Part shown: one piece after another, positions 44,360 through 55,611 of the stretch
Layout: each line of letters starts with the position of its first letter
Numbering within the stretch: the stretch's first letter is position 1
Source: Achatina immaculata
Lineage: Eukaryota; Mollusca; Gastropoda; Stylommatophora; Achatinidae
Direction of reading: 5' to 3'
DNA: 64,000 nt
NCBI GenBank assembly: GCA_009760885.1
Contig: CM019707.1
Span: 35,236,145 to 35,300,144, forward strand
Notes under the pieces: model-generated
Seen by the model: the letters and a program-made list of their open reading frames with translations, nothing else
Database searches by the model: none
What the model was told of the DNA's origin: nothing
Translations under genes and position numbers: made by a program

Positions 44360-45155
44360 TATGACGAAAGAAGAACTCATATAAATGCAATGTTAAAGTA
44401 CCAGAAGCAACCTTGAGACAAGTGCATACATTTAAATATCCGAGGACTCAAGTAACATCAGATGGGAACTGCATCTCTGAAATCAGGAACAGAATATAAC
44501 AAGCCAAAGCAGCTTTCCAACAAGTGAGAAACATCTTGTGCAATGCACCCTATCAATGAAAATTAGAAAGAGAGTTCTAAAATGTTACATTGAGCCTATC
44601 CTAACCTATGGAACTGAGTTACGGAGAATTCTTGAGATCGATGGAAAGATCACTAGAGGCAACAGAGATGTGGCCTCTTAGAAGAATGTTGAGAATACCT
44701 TGGACAGCTAAGACGACAAAGAGGGAATGTCTAACAAAAGTAAATAAAGAAGGGGACTTGATTAAATCCATAAGAAAACGGCATTCATCATTCACTGGAC
44801 ATTCAATTAAAAGAGAGAAACTTGAAAACATCATGACAAAAGGAAACATAAGTGATAAGAGAGGTAAAAACTTGAAAACATCATAACAAAAGGAAACAAG
44901 TGATAAGAGAGGTAAAAACTTGAAAACATCATAACAAAAGGAAACATAAGTGATAAGATAGGTAAAAACTTGAAAACATCATAACAAAAGGAAACATAAG
45001 TGGAAAGAGGTGCAGGGGTAGACCAAGAGGAAAAAGAATGGACAATCTAACGCGATGGCACAAAAAAAAATCACAAACTGAGCTAATGGAAGATATCAAG
45101 GACCGAGATCTATGGAGAAGGTTGATCGCCAAAGCCTATCGGCACGGCACATGAT
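44360..45155 (+). pseudogene. LINE reverse-transcriptase C-terminal pseudogene with internal repeat
   Basis: Plus-strand remnant of the same LINE group as 23586-23990. It reads EATLRQVHTFKYP (frame-shifted), YIEPILTYGTEL, RSLEATEMWPLRRMLRIPWT, IRKRHSSFTGHSIKREKLEN, then (after an internal tandem expansion at 44866-45005) GRPRGKRMDNLTRWHKKKS and DRDLWRRLIAKAYRHGT. Several frame shifts and stops. Its 5' part is also present at 42770-42979 because of the duplication. Confidence 0.85.
44815..45005. repeat. About 50-bp tandem repeat inside LINE coding sequence
   Basis: Four imperfect units containing AACTTGAAAACATCATAACA and AAAGGAAACATAAGTG. The unit is LINE ORF sequence (codons for KLENIMTKGNI) amplified in place, so this is a minisatellite born from a transposon. 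Confidence 0.85.
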
Positions 45156-45289
45156 AATGACCATGATTGTGGATGTATCTGTCATGACAGCATCTGAATA
45201 TTATCGGTGTTGTGTCAAATATAAAAGAACACAAATTTACAGTTCATTACAGAAGAGTCGCAGGAACGTAAGTTTCCCGTGATAGAAAT

Positions 45290-45755
45290 TTGAGTTGCAA
45301 GTCAGTCCCGTGTGTGAAGACAGTTTAAGAATCGCTGACCCAGGCGTTTGAGTTCCAAGTCAGTCGGGTGTGTGAAGACAGTTTAAGAATCGCTGATCCA
45401 GGTGTTTGAGTTCCAATTCAGTCCCGTGTGTGAAGACAGTTTAAGAATCGCTGACACATGTGTTTGAGTTCCAAGTCAGTCGGGTGTGTGAAGACAGTTT
45501 AAGAATCGCTGACCCAGGTGTTTGAGTTCCAAGTCAGTCGGGTGTGTGAAGACAGTTTAAGAATCGCTGACCCAGGTGTTTGAGTTCCAATTCAGTCCCG
45601 TGTGTGAAGACAGTTTAAGAATCGCTGACCCAGGTGTTTGAGTTCCAAGTCAGTCGGGTGTGTGAAGGCAGTTTAAGAATCGCTGACCCAGATGTTTGAG
45701 TTCCAAGTCAGTCGGGTGTGTGAAGGCAGTTTAAGAATCGCTGACCCAGGTATTT
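45290..45755. repeat. 58-bp minisatellite
   Basis: About eight units with TTTGAGTTCCAAGTCAGTCG and AGTTTAAGAATCGCTGACCC. GAAGACAG units give way to GAAGGCAG in the last two. The block duplication starts in its penultimate units (about 45635). Confidence 0.94.
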
Positions 45756-46467
45756 ACAGGAAACCAGGAGTGTAGGTTTCCTTGTAAAATTTAGTACCTG
45801 CAGGAATCTGATATCTGGTGATAGAATGTCGGTGCTTCTAGAGACAACAAAGTGGTAGATTCATCAGAGTGGTGAAATCAGCAGACAGGTGGAAACAGCG
45901 GTGGAGACAGCGGTGGAGTCAGTAGAACAGTGGAGTCAGCAGTGTGGTGGAGAAAACTAAATGGTAGAGTCAAGGTGAGGTGTTAATAAGGTCAAGTCGA
46001 AGGTCGTCACCTTGAAGAGGTCATCGGTATTTATGATGATAATGAACTGTTTGCATAACCTTATGGAGTAAAGCTTACAAACAGGGAGGGGGAGGGGGCA
46101 AGTACTTTGTCTCGGGGCATCCCCTGTTCTAAGTGGGCCAACGCTGGCCTTTAAACTGGGAGAGGGGGTAAAGGGTGGAGGAGAGAGAGAGCAGAAGAAA
46201 GAGAGAGAAGGAGATGGCGAGAGATGTCTATTAAATGAAAATAGTAGCTAATGAAAGTCGAGATGTGGGGCCTGTATAATGAGTTTTTTTTTTGTTTGTT
46301 GTTGGTCAAATGGGAAAGAGGTTTAAACAGAGGTAGCACCGACAGTAGCAGGAAAAGAGTGTGCTGTGATTGTAGGTCGAAAACAACTGCTCTCTCACTC
46401 TCTCTCTCTCCCGCGGCTAGAAAGCTCTCGTTCCTTGGAGTCCATGATTTGATTCCTAGTCCCTTGT

Positions 46468-46469
<2 letters not shown>

Positions 46470-46516
<47 letters not shown>

Positions 46517-46544
46517 GTGCTTTGTCCAGAATTGTTTCGAGGTC

Positions 46545-46585
<41 letters not shown>

Positions 46586-46605
46586 ATAGTAATAGTAGTA
46601 GTAGT
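46470..46605. repeat. (CT)n and (AGT)n microsatellites, four copies in window
   Basis: (CT)n of 44 bases at 46470-46513 and (AGT)n at 46544-46605. Counterparts are at 48063-48108 and 48139-48200, 49782-49822 and 49855-49912, and 51664-51708 and 51739-51800. Tract lengths differ among the copies, and the last has an interrupted AGTATAGT. Confidence 0.92.
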
Positions 46606-46969
46606 TCATGAGGATGATGATACTGAATTTCTTTGTGTTTATTAGAAGTGGTAATGGTAATTTTGGTAACAGTTACTTCTAAACTGTGGGAGAAACGCTG
46701 GTGTAAGAAAAGATATACATAGTGACCATAGAGCTAATGACAGCAGTAGATGTCTTGTCTTGTCTTGTCTTGTCCAGTGCTGTCTTAACGCATGAGCCCA
46801 CCTAGGCACTGCCTATGGGTCCACGTGCATGGGTGTCCAATCAGACCATTAGAAAACTATATGTATGAACGCATATAACATTGCTTGCATAGGTTAGAGA
46901 GGAATGGTGGGGGGGTCCATTCCTTTTTCTTTGGCCAGGGGCCCCGATGCTGCTAAGACGGCCCTGGGG

Positions 46970-47047
46970 CTGGTTGCAACCAGACTGCGAAGTCGAGCCT
47001 AGGACCTTCTGATCAGTAGACGAGTCGTTAACCACTCCACCACTTCT
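46970..47047 (-). mobile_element. tRNA-like / SINE head, block copy 1
   Basis: On the minus strand GTGGTGGAGTGGTTAACGAC resembles an A box and GGCTCGACTTC matches the B-box consensus GGTTCGANTCC at most positions, with normal spacing. Acceptor-stem pairing is not convincing, so I call it a tRNA-derived element rather than a tRNA gene. Repeated at about 48563-48640, 50270-50347 and 52158-52235. Confidence 0.45.
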
Positions 47048-47098
47048 CTACATTACAATCTACATTACAATCTACATTACAATCTACATTACAATCAT
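47046..47098. repeat. 12-bp array (TCTACATTACAA)
   Basis: Four perfect units plus a partial one, next to the tRNA-like element. Repeated in each block copy (48639-48691, 50346-50401, 52234-52289). Confidence 0.92.
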
Positions 47099-47526
47099 GA
47101 TGATTTCTCTTGAAAATCAGAAATTGATCTATTCAGTCAGTTCGTATTTTTTTTATCAGTTCAGTTCTTTCTACTTTCAGGTTTGCTGACTACAAATTTC
47201 TCTGTGCCAAACCTTTCTCTGACATGGTGTTTGAGTTCCAAGTCAGTCGGGTGTGTGAAGGCAGTTTAAGAATCGCTGACCCAGATGTTTGAGTTCCAAG
47301 TCAGTCGGGTGTGTGAAGGCAGTTTAAGAATCGCTGACCCAGGTATTTACAGGAAACCAGGAGTGTAGGTTTCCTTGTAAAATTTAGTACCTGCAGGAAT
47401 CTGATATCTGGTGATAGAATGTCGGTGCTTCTAGAGACAACAAAGTGGTAGATTCATCAGAGTGGTGAAATCAGCAGACAGGTGGAAACAGCGGTGGAGA
47501 CAGCGGTGGAGTCAGTAGAACAGTGG

Positions 47527-48060
47527 AGTCAGCAGTGTGGTGGAGAAAACTAAATGGTAGAGTCAAGGTGAGGTGTTAATAAGGTCAAGTCGAAGGTCGT
47601 CACCTTGAAGAGGTCATCGGTATTTATGATGATAATGAACTGTTTGCATAACCTTATGGAGTAAAGCTTACAAACAGGGAGGGGGAGGGGGCAAGTACTT
47701 TGTCTCGGGGCATCCCCTGTTCTAAGTGGGCCAACGCTGGCCTTTAAACTGGGAGAGGGGGTAAAGGGTGGAGGAGAGAGAGAGCAGAAGAAAGAGAGAG
47801 AAGGAGATGGCGAGAGATGTCTATTAAATGAAAATAGTAGCTAATGAAAGTCGAGATGTGGGGCCTGTATAATGAGTTTTTTTTTTGTTTGTTGTTGGTC
47901 AAATGGGAAAGAGGTTTAAACAGAGGTAGCACCGACAGTAGCAGGAAAAGAGTGTGCTGTGATTGTAGGTCGAAAACAACTGCTCTCTCACTCTCTCTCT
48001 CTCCCGCGGCTAGAAAGCTCTCGTTCCTTGGAGTCCATGATTTGATTCCTAGTCCCTTGT

Positions 48061-48111
<51 letters not shown>

Positions 48112-48139
48112 GTGCTTTGTCCAGAATTGTTTCGAGGTC

Positions 48140-48183
<44 letters not shown>

Positions 48184-49780
48184 ATAGTAATAGTAGTAGT
48201 AGTTCATGAGGATGATGATACTGAATTTCTTTGTGTTTATTAGAAGTGGTAATGGTAATTTTGGTAACAGTTACTTCTAAACTGTGGGAGAAACGCTGGT
48301 GTAAGAAAAGATATACATAGTGACCATAGAGCTAATGACAGCAGTAGATGTCTTGTCTTGTCTTGTCTTGTCCAGTGCTGTCTTAACGCATGAGCCCACC
48401 TAGGCACTGCCTATGGGTCCACGTGCATGGGTGTCCAATCAGACCATTAGAAAACTATATGTATGAACGCATATAACATTGCTTGCATAGGTTAGAGAGG
48501 AATGGTGGGGGGGTCCATTCCTTTTTCTTTGGCCAGGGGCCCCGATGCTGCTAAGACGGCCCTGGGGCTGGTTGCAACCAGACTGCGAAGTCGAGCCTAG
48601 GACCTTCTGATCAGTAGACGAGTCGTTAACCACTCCACCACTTCTCTACATTACAATCTACATTACAATCTACATTACAATCTACATTACAATCATGATG
48701 ATTTCTCTTGAAAATCAGAAATTGATCTATTCAGTCAGTTCGTATTTTTTTTATCAGTTCAGTTCTTTCTACTTTCAGGTTTGCTGACTACAAATTTCTC
48801 TGTGCCAAACCTTTCTCTGACATGGCGATCGATGTCACGCAGCGAATGAGTTAGCTATAAAATCAGGCAACTTCAGATCAATAGTGTGTGTCAATAGTGC
48901 AAATGGATTTGTTTTATTAGACTGGTTATAGTATTAAATATGCAAATCGGATACAAAATGAACTGTGTTTACTGTGGACTATTAGAATTCAGAGACTATT
49001 CTGGTCTTGCAGAACACAAAACAGTTTTACTAGAACAAGTGGCAGTCGATGGTATCTTCGGGTATCTTTTGTTTCGTTCTTCTTCTGTCATGTCCGAGTT
49101 TTACATTTCTTCATACAGAGTGCCACAACCCTGGGCGAAACTTCCGCCCTTGGTCGCCTCATAGTCTGCATCCAGACCCCATGACCATGTCTGACAGCAT
49201 AGACAGACCATGTCTCACAACGTAGACAGACCATGTCTCACAACATAGTCAGCAGTGTGGTGGAGAAAACTAAATGGTAGAGTCAAGGTGAGGTGTTAAT
49301 AAGGTCAAGTCGAAGGTCGTCACCTTGAAGAGGTCATCGGTATTTATGATGATAATGAACTGTTTGCATAACCTTATGGAGTAAAGCTTACAAACAGGGA
49401 GGGGGAGGGGGCAAGTACTTTGTCTCGGGGCATCCCCTGTTCTAAGTGGGCCAACGCTGGCCTTTAAACTGGGAGAGGGGGTAAAGGGTGGAGGAGAGAG
49501 AGAGCAGAAGAAAGAGAGAGAAGGAGATGGCGAGAGATGTCTATTAAATGAAAATAGTAGCTAATGAAAGTCGAGATGTGGGGCCTGTATAATGAGTTTT
49601 TTTTTTGTTTGTTGTTGGTCAAATGGGAAAGAGGTTTAAACAGAGGTAGCACCGACAGTAGCAGGAAAAGAGTGTGCTGTGATTGTAGGTCGAAAACAAC
49701 TGCTCTCTCACTCTCTCTCTCTCCCGCGGCTAGAAAGCTCTCGTTCCTTGGAGTCCATGATTTGATTCCTAGTCCCTTGT

Positions 49781-49825
<45 letters not shown>

Positions 49826-49853
49826 GTGCTTTGTCCAGAATTGTTTCGAGGTC

Positions 49854-49891
<38 letters not shown>

Positions 49892-50966
49892 ATAGTAATA
49901 GTAGTAGTAGTTCATGAGGATGATGATACTGAATTTCTTTGTGTTTATTAGAAGTGGTAATGGTAATTTTGGTAACAGTTACTTCTAAACTGTGGGAGAA
50001 ACGCTGGTGTAAGAAAAGATATACATAGTGACCATAGAGCTAATGACAGCAGTAGATGTCTTGTCTTGTCTTGTCTTGTCCAGTGCTGTCTTAACGCATG
50101 AGCCCACCTAGGCACTGCCTATGGGTCCACGTGCATGGGTGTCCAATCAGACCATTAGAAAACTATATGTATGAACGCATATAACATTGCTTGCATAGGT
50201 TAGAGAGGAATGGTGGGGGGGTCCATTCCTTTTTCTTTGGCCAGGGGCCCCGATGCTGCTAAGACGGCCCTGGGGCTGGTTGCAACCAGACTGCGAAGTC
50301 GAGCCTAGGACCTTCTGATCAGTAGACGAGTCGTTAACCACTCCACCACTTCTCTACATTACAATCTACATTACAATCTACATTACAATCTACATTACAA
50401 TCATGATGATTTCTCTTGAAAATCAGAAATTGATCTATTCAGTCAGTTCGTATTTTTTTTATCAGTTCAGTTCTTTCTACTTTCAGGTTTGCTGACTACA
50501 AATTTCTCTGTGCCAAACCTTTCTCTGACATGGCGATCGATGTCACGCAGCGAATGAGTTAGCTATAAAATCAGGCAACTTCAGATCAATAGTGTGTGTC
50601 AATAGTGCAAATGGATTTGTTTTATTAGACTGGTTATAGTATTAAATATGCAAATCGGATACAAAATGAACTGTGTTTACTGTGGACTATTAGAATTCAG
50701 AGACTATTCTGGTCTTGCAGAACACAAAACAGTTTTACTAGAACAAGTGGCAGTCGATGGTATCTTCGGGTATCTTTTGTTTCGTTCTTCTTCTGTCATG
50801 TCCGAGTTTTACATTTCTTCATACAGAGTGCCACAACCCTGGGCGAAACTTCCGCCCTTGGTCGCCTCATAGTCTGCATCCAGACCCCATGACCATGTCT
50901 GACAGCATAGACAGACCATGTCTCACAACGTAGACAGACCATGTCTCACAACATAGACAGACCATG
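47527..50966. repeat. 1720-bp tandem duplication (block copies 2 and 3)
   Basis: 47527-49246 and 49247-50966. The second copy starts at TCAGCAGTGTGG after ACAACATAG. Tail (CATAGACAG) and head (GTGGAGTCAG) share AG. Overlapping boundaries with the 1593-bp duplication show that the events were sequential. Confidence 0.92.
48820..49200. other. Block segment without recognised gene
   Basis: Contains a 74-codon plus-strand ORF (48940-49164) with a CVYCGLLEF segment. No homology recognised and no context supports translation. Present again at 50530-50900 and 52418-52790. Confidence 0.5.
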
Positions 50967-51330
50967 TCTGACAACGTAGACAGACCATGTCTGACAACGT
51001 AGACAGACTATGTCTGACAACATAGACAGACCATGTCTGACAACGTAGACAAACCATGTCTGACAACATAGACAGACCATGTCTGACAACATAGACAGAC
51101 CATGTCTGACAACGTAGACAGACCATGTCTGACAACGTAGACAGACCATGTCTGACAACGTAGACAGACTATGTCTGACAACGTAGACAGACCATGTCTG
51201 ACAACATAGACAGACTATGTCTGACAACGTAGACAGACCATGTCTGACAACATAGACAGACCATGTCTGACAACGTAGACAGACTATGTCTGACAACGTA
51301 GACAGACCATGTCTGACAAGGTAGATAGTA
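50905..51330. repeat. 23-bp minisatellite (CATGTCTGACAACGTAGACA)
   Basis: About 18 units. CATAGACA/CGTAGACA and CCATG/CTATG variants are interspersed. Minus-strand ORFs with a 23-residue period result. The short beginnings of this array at 49180-49245 and the full array at 52787-53195 are its duplicates. Confidence 0.94.
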
Positions 51331-51662
51331 TCACAACATAGACATAAATCTGCACGAGCTGGACACTTTTTTACCATGTTTTGGAGCTGGGAGAATCTCT
51401 GCATATTTTTCAACCGACTCAAGTCTGTACTAAACCAAACTATTGAAAACAAATCAGCAAAAATAAACTAACAGCCCTTGAACAAAACTCGTCATTTTAT
51501 ACCCCCCTTCCCCCCTTCCCCCCTTTTCCCTCAAATTAAAGGCACTATTTCATATCGGGGTTACTGTTACAGTCAAAACAACTGCTCTCTCACTCTCTCT
51601 CTCTCCCGCGGCTAGAAAGCTCTCGTTCCTTGGAGTCCATGATTTGATTCCTAGTCCCTTGT

Positions 51663-51711
<49 letters not shown>

Positions 51712-52786
51712 GTGCTTTGTCCAGAATTGTTTCGAGGTCTAGTAGTAGTAGTAGTAGTAGTAGTAGTATAGTAGTAGTAATAGTAATAGTAGTAGTAGTT
51801 CATGAGGATGATGATACTGAATTTCTTTGTGTTTATTAGAAGTGGTAATGGTAATTTTGGTAACAGTTACTTCTAAACTGTGGGAGAAACGCTGGTGTAA
51901 GAAAAGATATACATAGTGACCATAGAGCTAATGACAGCAGTAGATGTCTTGTCTTGTCTTGTCTTGTCCAGTGCTGTCTTAACGCATGAGCCCACCTAGG
52001 CACTGCCTATGGGTCCACGTGCATGGGTGTCCAATCAGACCATTAGAAAACTATATGTATGAACGCATATAACATTGCTTGCATAGGTTAGAGAGGAATG
52101 GTGGGGGGGTCCATTCCTTTTTCTTTGGCCAGGGGCCCCGATGCTGCTAAGACGGCCCTGGGGCTGGTTGCAACCAGACTGCGAAGTCGAGCCTAGGACC
52201 TTCTGATCAGTAGACGAGTCGTTAACCACTCCACCACTTCTCTACATTACAATCTACATTACAATCTACATTACAATCTACATTACAATCATGATGATTT
52301 CTCTTGAAAATCAGAAATTGATCTATTCAGTCAGTTCGTATTTTTTTTATCAGTTCAGTTCTTTCTACTTTCAGGTTTGCTGACTACAAATTTCTCTGTG
52401 CCAAACCTTTCTCTGACATGGCGATCGATGTCACGCAGCGAATGAGTTAGCTATAAAATCAGGCAACTTCAGATCAATAGTGTGTGTCAATAGTGCAAAT
52501 GGATTTGTTTTATTAGACTGGTTATAGTATTAAATATGCAAATCGGATACAAAATGAACTGTGTTTACTGTGGACTATTAGAATTCAGAGACTATTCTGG
52601 TCTTGCAGAACACAAAACAGTTTTACTAGAACAAGTGGCAGTCGATGGTATCTTCGGGTATCTTTTGTTTCGTTCTTCTTCTGTCATGTCCGAGTTTTAC
52701 ATTTCTTCATACAGAGTGCCACAACCCTGGGCGAAACTTCCGCCCTTGGTCGCCTCATAGTCTGCATCCAGACCCCATGACCATGT

Positions 52787-53195
52787 CTGACAGCATAGAC
52801 AGACCATGTCTCACAACATAGACAGACCATGTCTGACAACGTAGACAGACCATGTCTGACAACGTAGACAGACTATGTCTGACAACATAGACAGACCATG
52901 TCTGACAACGTAGACAAACCATGTCTGACAACATAGACAGACCATGTCTGACAACATAGACAGACCATGTCTGACAACGTAGACAGACCATGTCTGACAA
53001 CGTAGACAGACCATGTCTGACAACGTAGACAGACTATGTCTGACAACGTAGACAGACCATGTCTGACAACATAGACAGACTATGTCTGACAACGTAGACA
53101 GACCATGTCTGACAACATAGACAGACCATGTCTGACAACGTAGACAGACTATGTCTGACAACGTAGACAGACCATGTCTGACAAGGTAGATAGTA
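52787..53195. repeat. 23-bp minisatellite, copy in block 4
   Basis: Same unit and nearly the same variant order as 50905-51330, lacking one early unit. Confidence 0.94.
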
Positions 53196-53268
53196 TCACA
53201 ACATAGACATAAATCTGCACGAGCTGGACACTTTTTTACCATGTTTTGGAGCTGGGAGAATCTCTGCA

Positions 53269-53708
53269 TTTTTTTCTGTCTGAAACTCGCTGAAAGTGCT
53301 GTATACATTTATAATAGTTCCTACCCGCACGTGCTGTCATTCTGTATTGAAACTATGGAAATAAATCATTAGATAACTTTATGGATTAAACAAAAACAAT
53401 AAGATGTTATTTCGGCTTGCATCTTCATCGGATAAAAAAAGAGACTCAGTTCTCATGGGGTTTTTTTTTTGGGGGGGGGGGGTTGTTTTTAAATTGTTGG
53501 CAAACAACTGAGTCATTGTTGTATCTAATGTTGTTGTTTTTATGTGGAGCTGGTGATGTAGAAATTACTACATTTTTCCACCAACAGTAATACTACTGAT
53601 ATCAAATCATAAAAATATACAAGAAACTGTAAGAACTCCTCCTTCAAGCTGAGAAATAGATAAGGAGTTCACGCCGTGCGGTGTAATATGTTCTTGGGTT
53701 TTGTTGTT
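53269..53708. other. Unique sequence with a T10-G12 homopolymer pair
   Basis: Nothing coding. TTTTTTTTTT is followed by a G-run at about 53460-53482. Confidence 0.6.
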
Positions 53709-55219
53709 TTTTTTTTTGGGTATTATTATGTCCTCATCATTCCATTCATTCCTTTGCATGTCCCTTGCGGAACTTTGCCTCCCAAACAGCACTCCTGTAG
53801 GCCTCTCGGTTGTGAGCAAGATGGCCTGCTGCTGATGCATCCATTTCCAGATCGTCAACGATGTCTTGCAGCCATCTTCGTTTCGGTCTTCCTCTTTTTC
53901 TTTTTCTCATTATGTATCCTTCCAATACGGTCTTCTCTAAATTATCATGACGTTTAATGTGTCCAAAATATTAAGTTTTCTCTCTTTAATCTTCTTCCTT
54001 GCGGAACTTTGCCTCCCAAACAGCACTCCTGTAGGCCTCTCGGTTGTGAGCAAGATGGCCTGCTGCTGATGCATCCATTTCCAGATCGTCAACGATGTCT
54101 TGCAGCCATCTTCGTTTCGGTCTTCCTCTTTTTCTTTTTCTCATTATGTATCCTTCCAATACGGTCTTCTCTAAATTATCATGACGTTTAATGTGTCCAA
54201 AATATTTAAGTTTTCTCTCTTTAATCTTCTTTACTAGCCATCCTTCTTCAATATTAAGCTCTTGTAGTATAGATATATTTGTTCTTTTTTGTGTCCACGA
54301 TATCTGGAGAACTCTTCTGTAGCATTTACATTCAAAGGCATTTATGTGTTTCTCAGCTGTTTTGTTAAGTGTCCAGGTCTCACAGGCATATGTTGCGATG
54401 GGAAAGATGCATGCCCTTAAAAATCTTATTTTTGTGGTTCTGTCTGCTCCTCTCCACAGATTCTTTATTTGTTTTACTTTCTGAAGAGCAATAGATGTCC
54501 TCCTTTTCATTTCCCTCATTGTATCTCCATTATTAGTTAGTAGTGATCCAAGATATTCAAAACTCTCCACTTCTTCCAGTTTTTCCTCATTGATACATAT
54601 TTCAGTTGCCTTGTTTGTTTTGTCAGTTGTCATCAATTTAGTTTTCTTTGCATTAAGATAGAGGTTCTGCTCTTCGCTGTTCTTGCGGACTGACATAATT
54701 AGTTTTTTCATTCCTTCTTGTGTTGTGGACAGCAATACTGTGTCATCAGCATATCTAATCTCTGGTATTTCATAACCTCCAACTGTTATGGCATCGTAAT
54801 ATTCTTTGTCTACATCTTCTCTAACATCCCTCATTATATTTTCAGTATACAAGTTAAATAAGTAGGGTGACAATATACACCCCTGACGGACCCCTTGTTT
54901 TATGTCAAACCAAGTTGTTGTTTCACCATTTATTCTTACTGCTGCCTGTTGGTCTAGATACAGCAGTGATGTTAATTGTATCAAATGTGTTGGAAATCCC
55001 ATTTTTCCCATTATTTCCCAAAGTTTCTGGTGTTGTACACAATCAAATGCCTTTGAGTAGTCTATAAAGGATAAATATAGATTCACATTAAACTCCCTGC
55101 ATTTCTCTATTATTAATCTTAGATTGAATATATGATCTCTTGATCCTCTTCCTTGCCTGAAGCCAGCTTGGACCATATTGACTTCTTCTTCTATTTTCTT
55201 TCGAAGTCTACCCATTATG
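53709..55219 (-). mobile_element. RTE-like LINE, best-preserved copy in window (409-codon ORF 53986-55215)
   Basis: Minus-strand non-LTR retrotransposon whose product would copy element RNA into DNA at a nicked target. The ORF has an uninterrupted polymerase domain: QAGFRQGRGSRDHIFNL (about 16-32), FIDYSKAFDCV with the motif A Asp (50-60), QGVRQGCILSPYLFNLY (107-123), YADDTVLLS with the catalytic DD (155-163), then FEYLGSLLTNN, the TYACETWTL region and RGRPKRRWLQDIVDDLEMDA near the end. It resembles RTE/BovB-type LINEs. The endonuclease and first palm part are missing (break at 55219, just before MGRLRKK), so it cannot be autonomous. A poly(A) tail (as T-run, 53709-53719) marks the 3' end. 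Confidence 0.9.
53764..54231. repeat. 234-bp tandem duplication at the LINE 3' end
   Basis: CTTGCGGAACTTTGCCTCCC recurs at 53764 and 53998 and the following 230 bases match. It splits the LINE C-terminus: the inner copy ends FRKEED-stop, while the outer copy keeps the family-like FRKGHA ending. Confidence 0.92.
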
Positions 55220-55610
55220 TCCTTGGTCAGTATAAATTAGATACGTTAACTTTCTTGTATAATTTATCCACTTTCCATGAGTTAAGACTAACTTTCCATC
55301 TCATAAACAAAAGCTCTTCTAGTAACAATCTAGCTTAAACAGTTCGATTAGTTGGATCAGCGCTGTTTTATTTTTTAAAATATATACAAGTTTCGCATCA
55401 GTGAATGTTTTGGTAAAAAGTGTCATTTTATGTGCACGTATGATTGATACGGTCAGTGATTACTTTGTAAAACTCGACATTGGAAAACGGTGAAGTTTAC
55501 ATCAAGCTATTTCTTATGTTTGAAGTATAAGTCTTGAATATTGTCATGTTCTGTTGATAATATTTAGGACTGAGATTTATAAAAGTTTAGAAAATATAAA
55601 GAGAACCCAT
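55220..55610. other. Unique sequence, nothing recognised
   Basis: AT-rich; no coding signal, array or element seen. Confidence 0.6.
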
Positions 55611-55611
55611 A

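Larger units (their letters stand above)
41390..44571. repeat. 1591-bp tandem duplication, mosaic identity
   Basis: 41390-42980 and 42981-44571. The first 620 bases of the two copies differ at about a dozen sites, including a 6-base deletion near 41965. The remaining roughly 950 bases, including the whole 27-bp array, show no difference that I could find. The junction AGTTCTA/CAGTT shares TTCTA with the tail (GAGTTCTAAAATG). Confidence 0.92.
45635..48820. repeat. 1593-bp tandem duplication (block copies 1 and 2)
   Basis: 45635-47227 and 47228-48820. The junction TCTGACATGG/TGTTTG shares GG with the head (GACCCAGGTG). The block carries (CT)n, (AGT)n, a (CTTGT)n stretch, a tRNA-like element and a 12-bp array. 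Confidence 0.93.
49691..53268. repeat. 1884-1888-bp duplication (block copies 3 and 4)
   Basis: Sequence 49691-51409 recurs at 51577-53268 with small indels in the microsatellites and the 23-bp array. Between them lies a 165-base unique tail (51410-51574, with C-rich runs near 51499-51530). Copy 4 diverges to a different tail after CTCTGCAT. Confidence 0.9.

Noticed and set aside
46970..47047. Functional tRNA gene
   Set aside because: A and B boxes are present, but I could not pair a convincing acceptor stem or a clear anticodon arm.
48940..49164. Small zinc-finger-like ORF (CVYCG...AEH)
   Set aside because: It has CxxC and one His at a suitable spacing but no second His and no supporting context; present only because the block was copied.
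53986..55215. Host gene encoding a reverse-transcriptase-like protein
   Set aside because: 5'-truncated, with a poly(A) tail, other copies nearby and an internal tail duplication: an ordinary LINE remnant.
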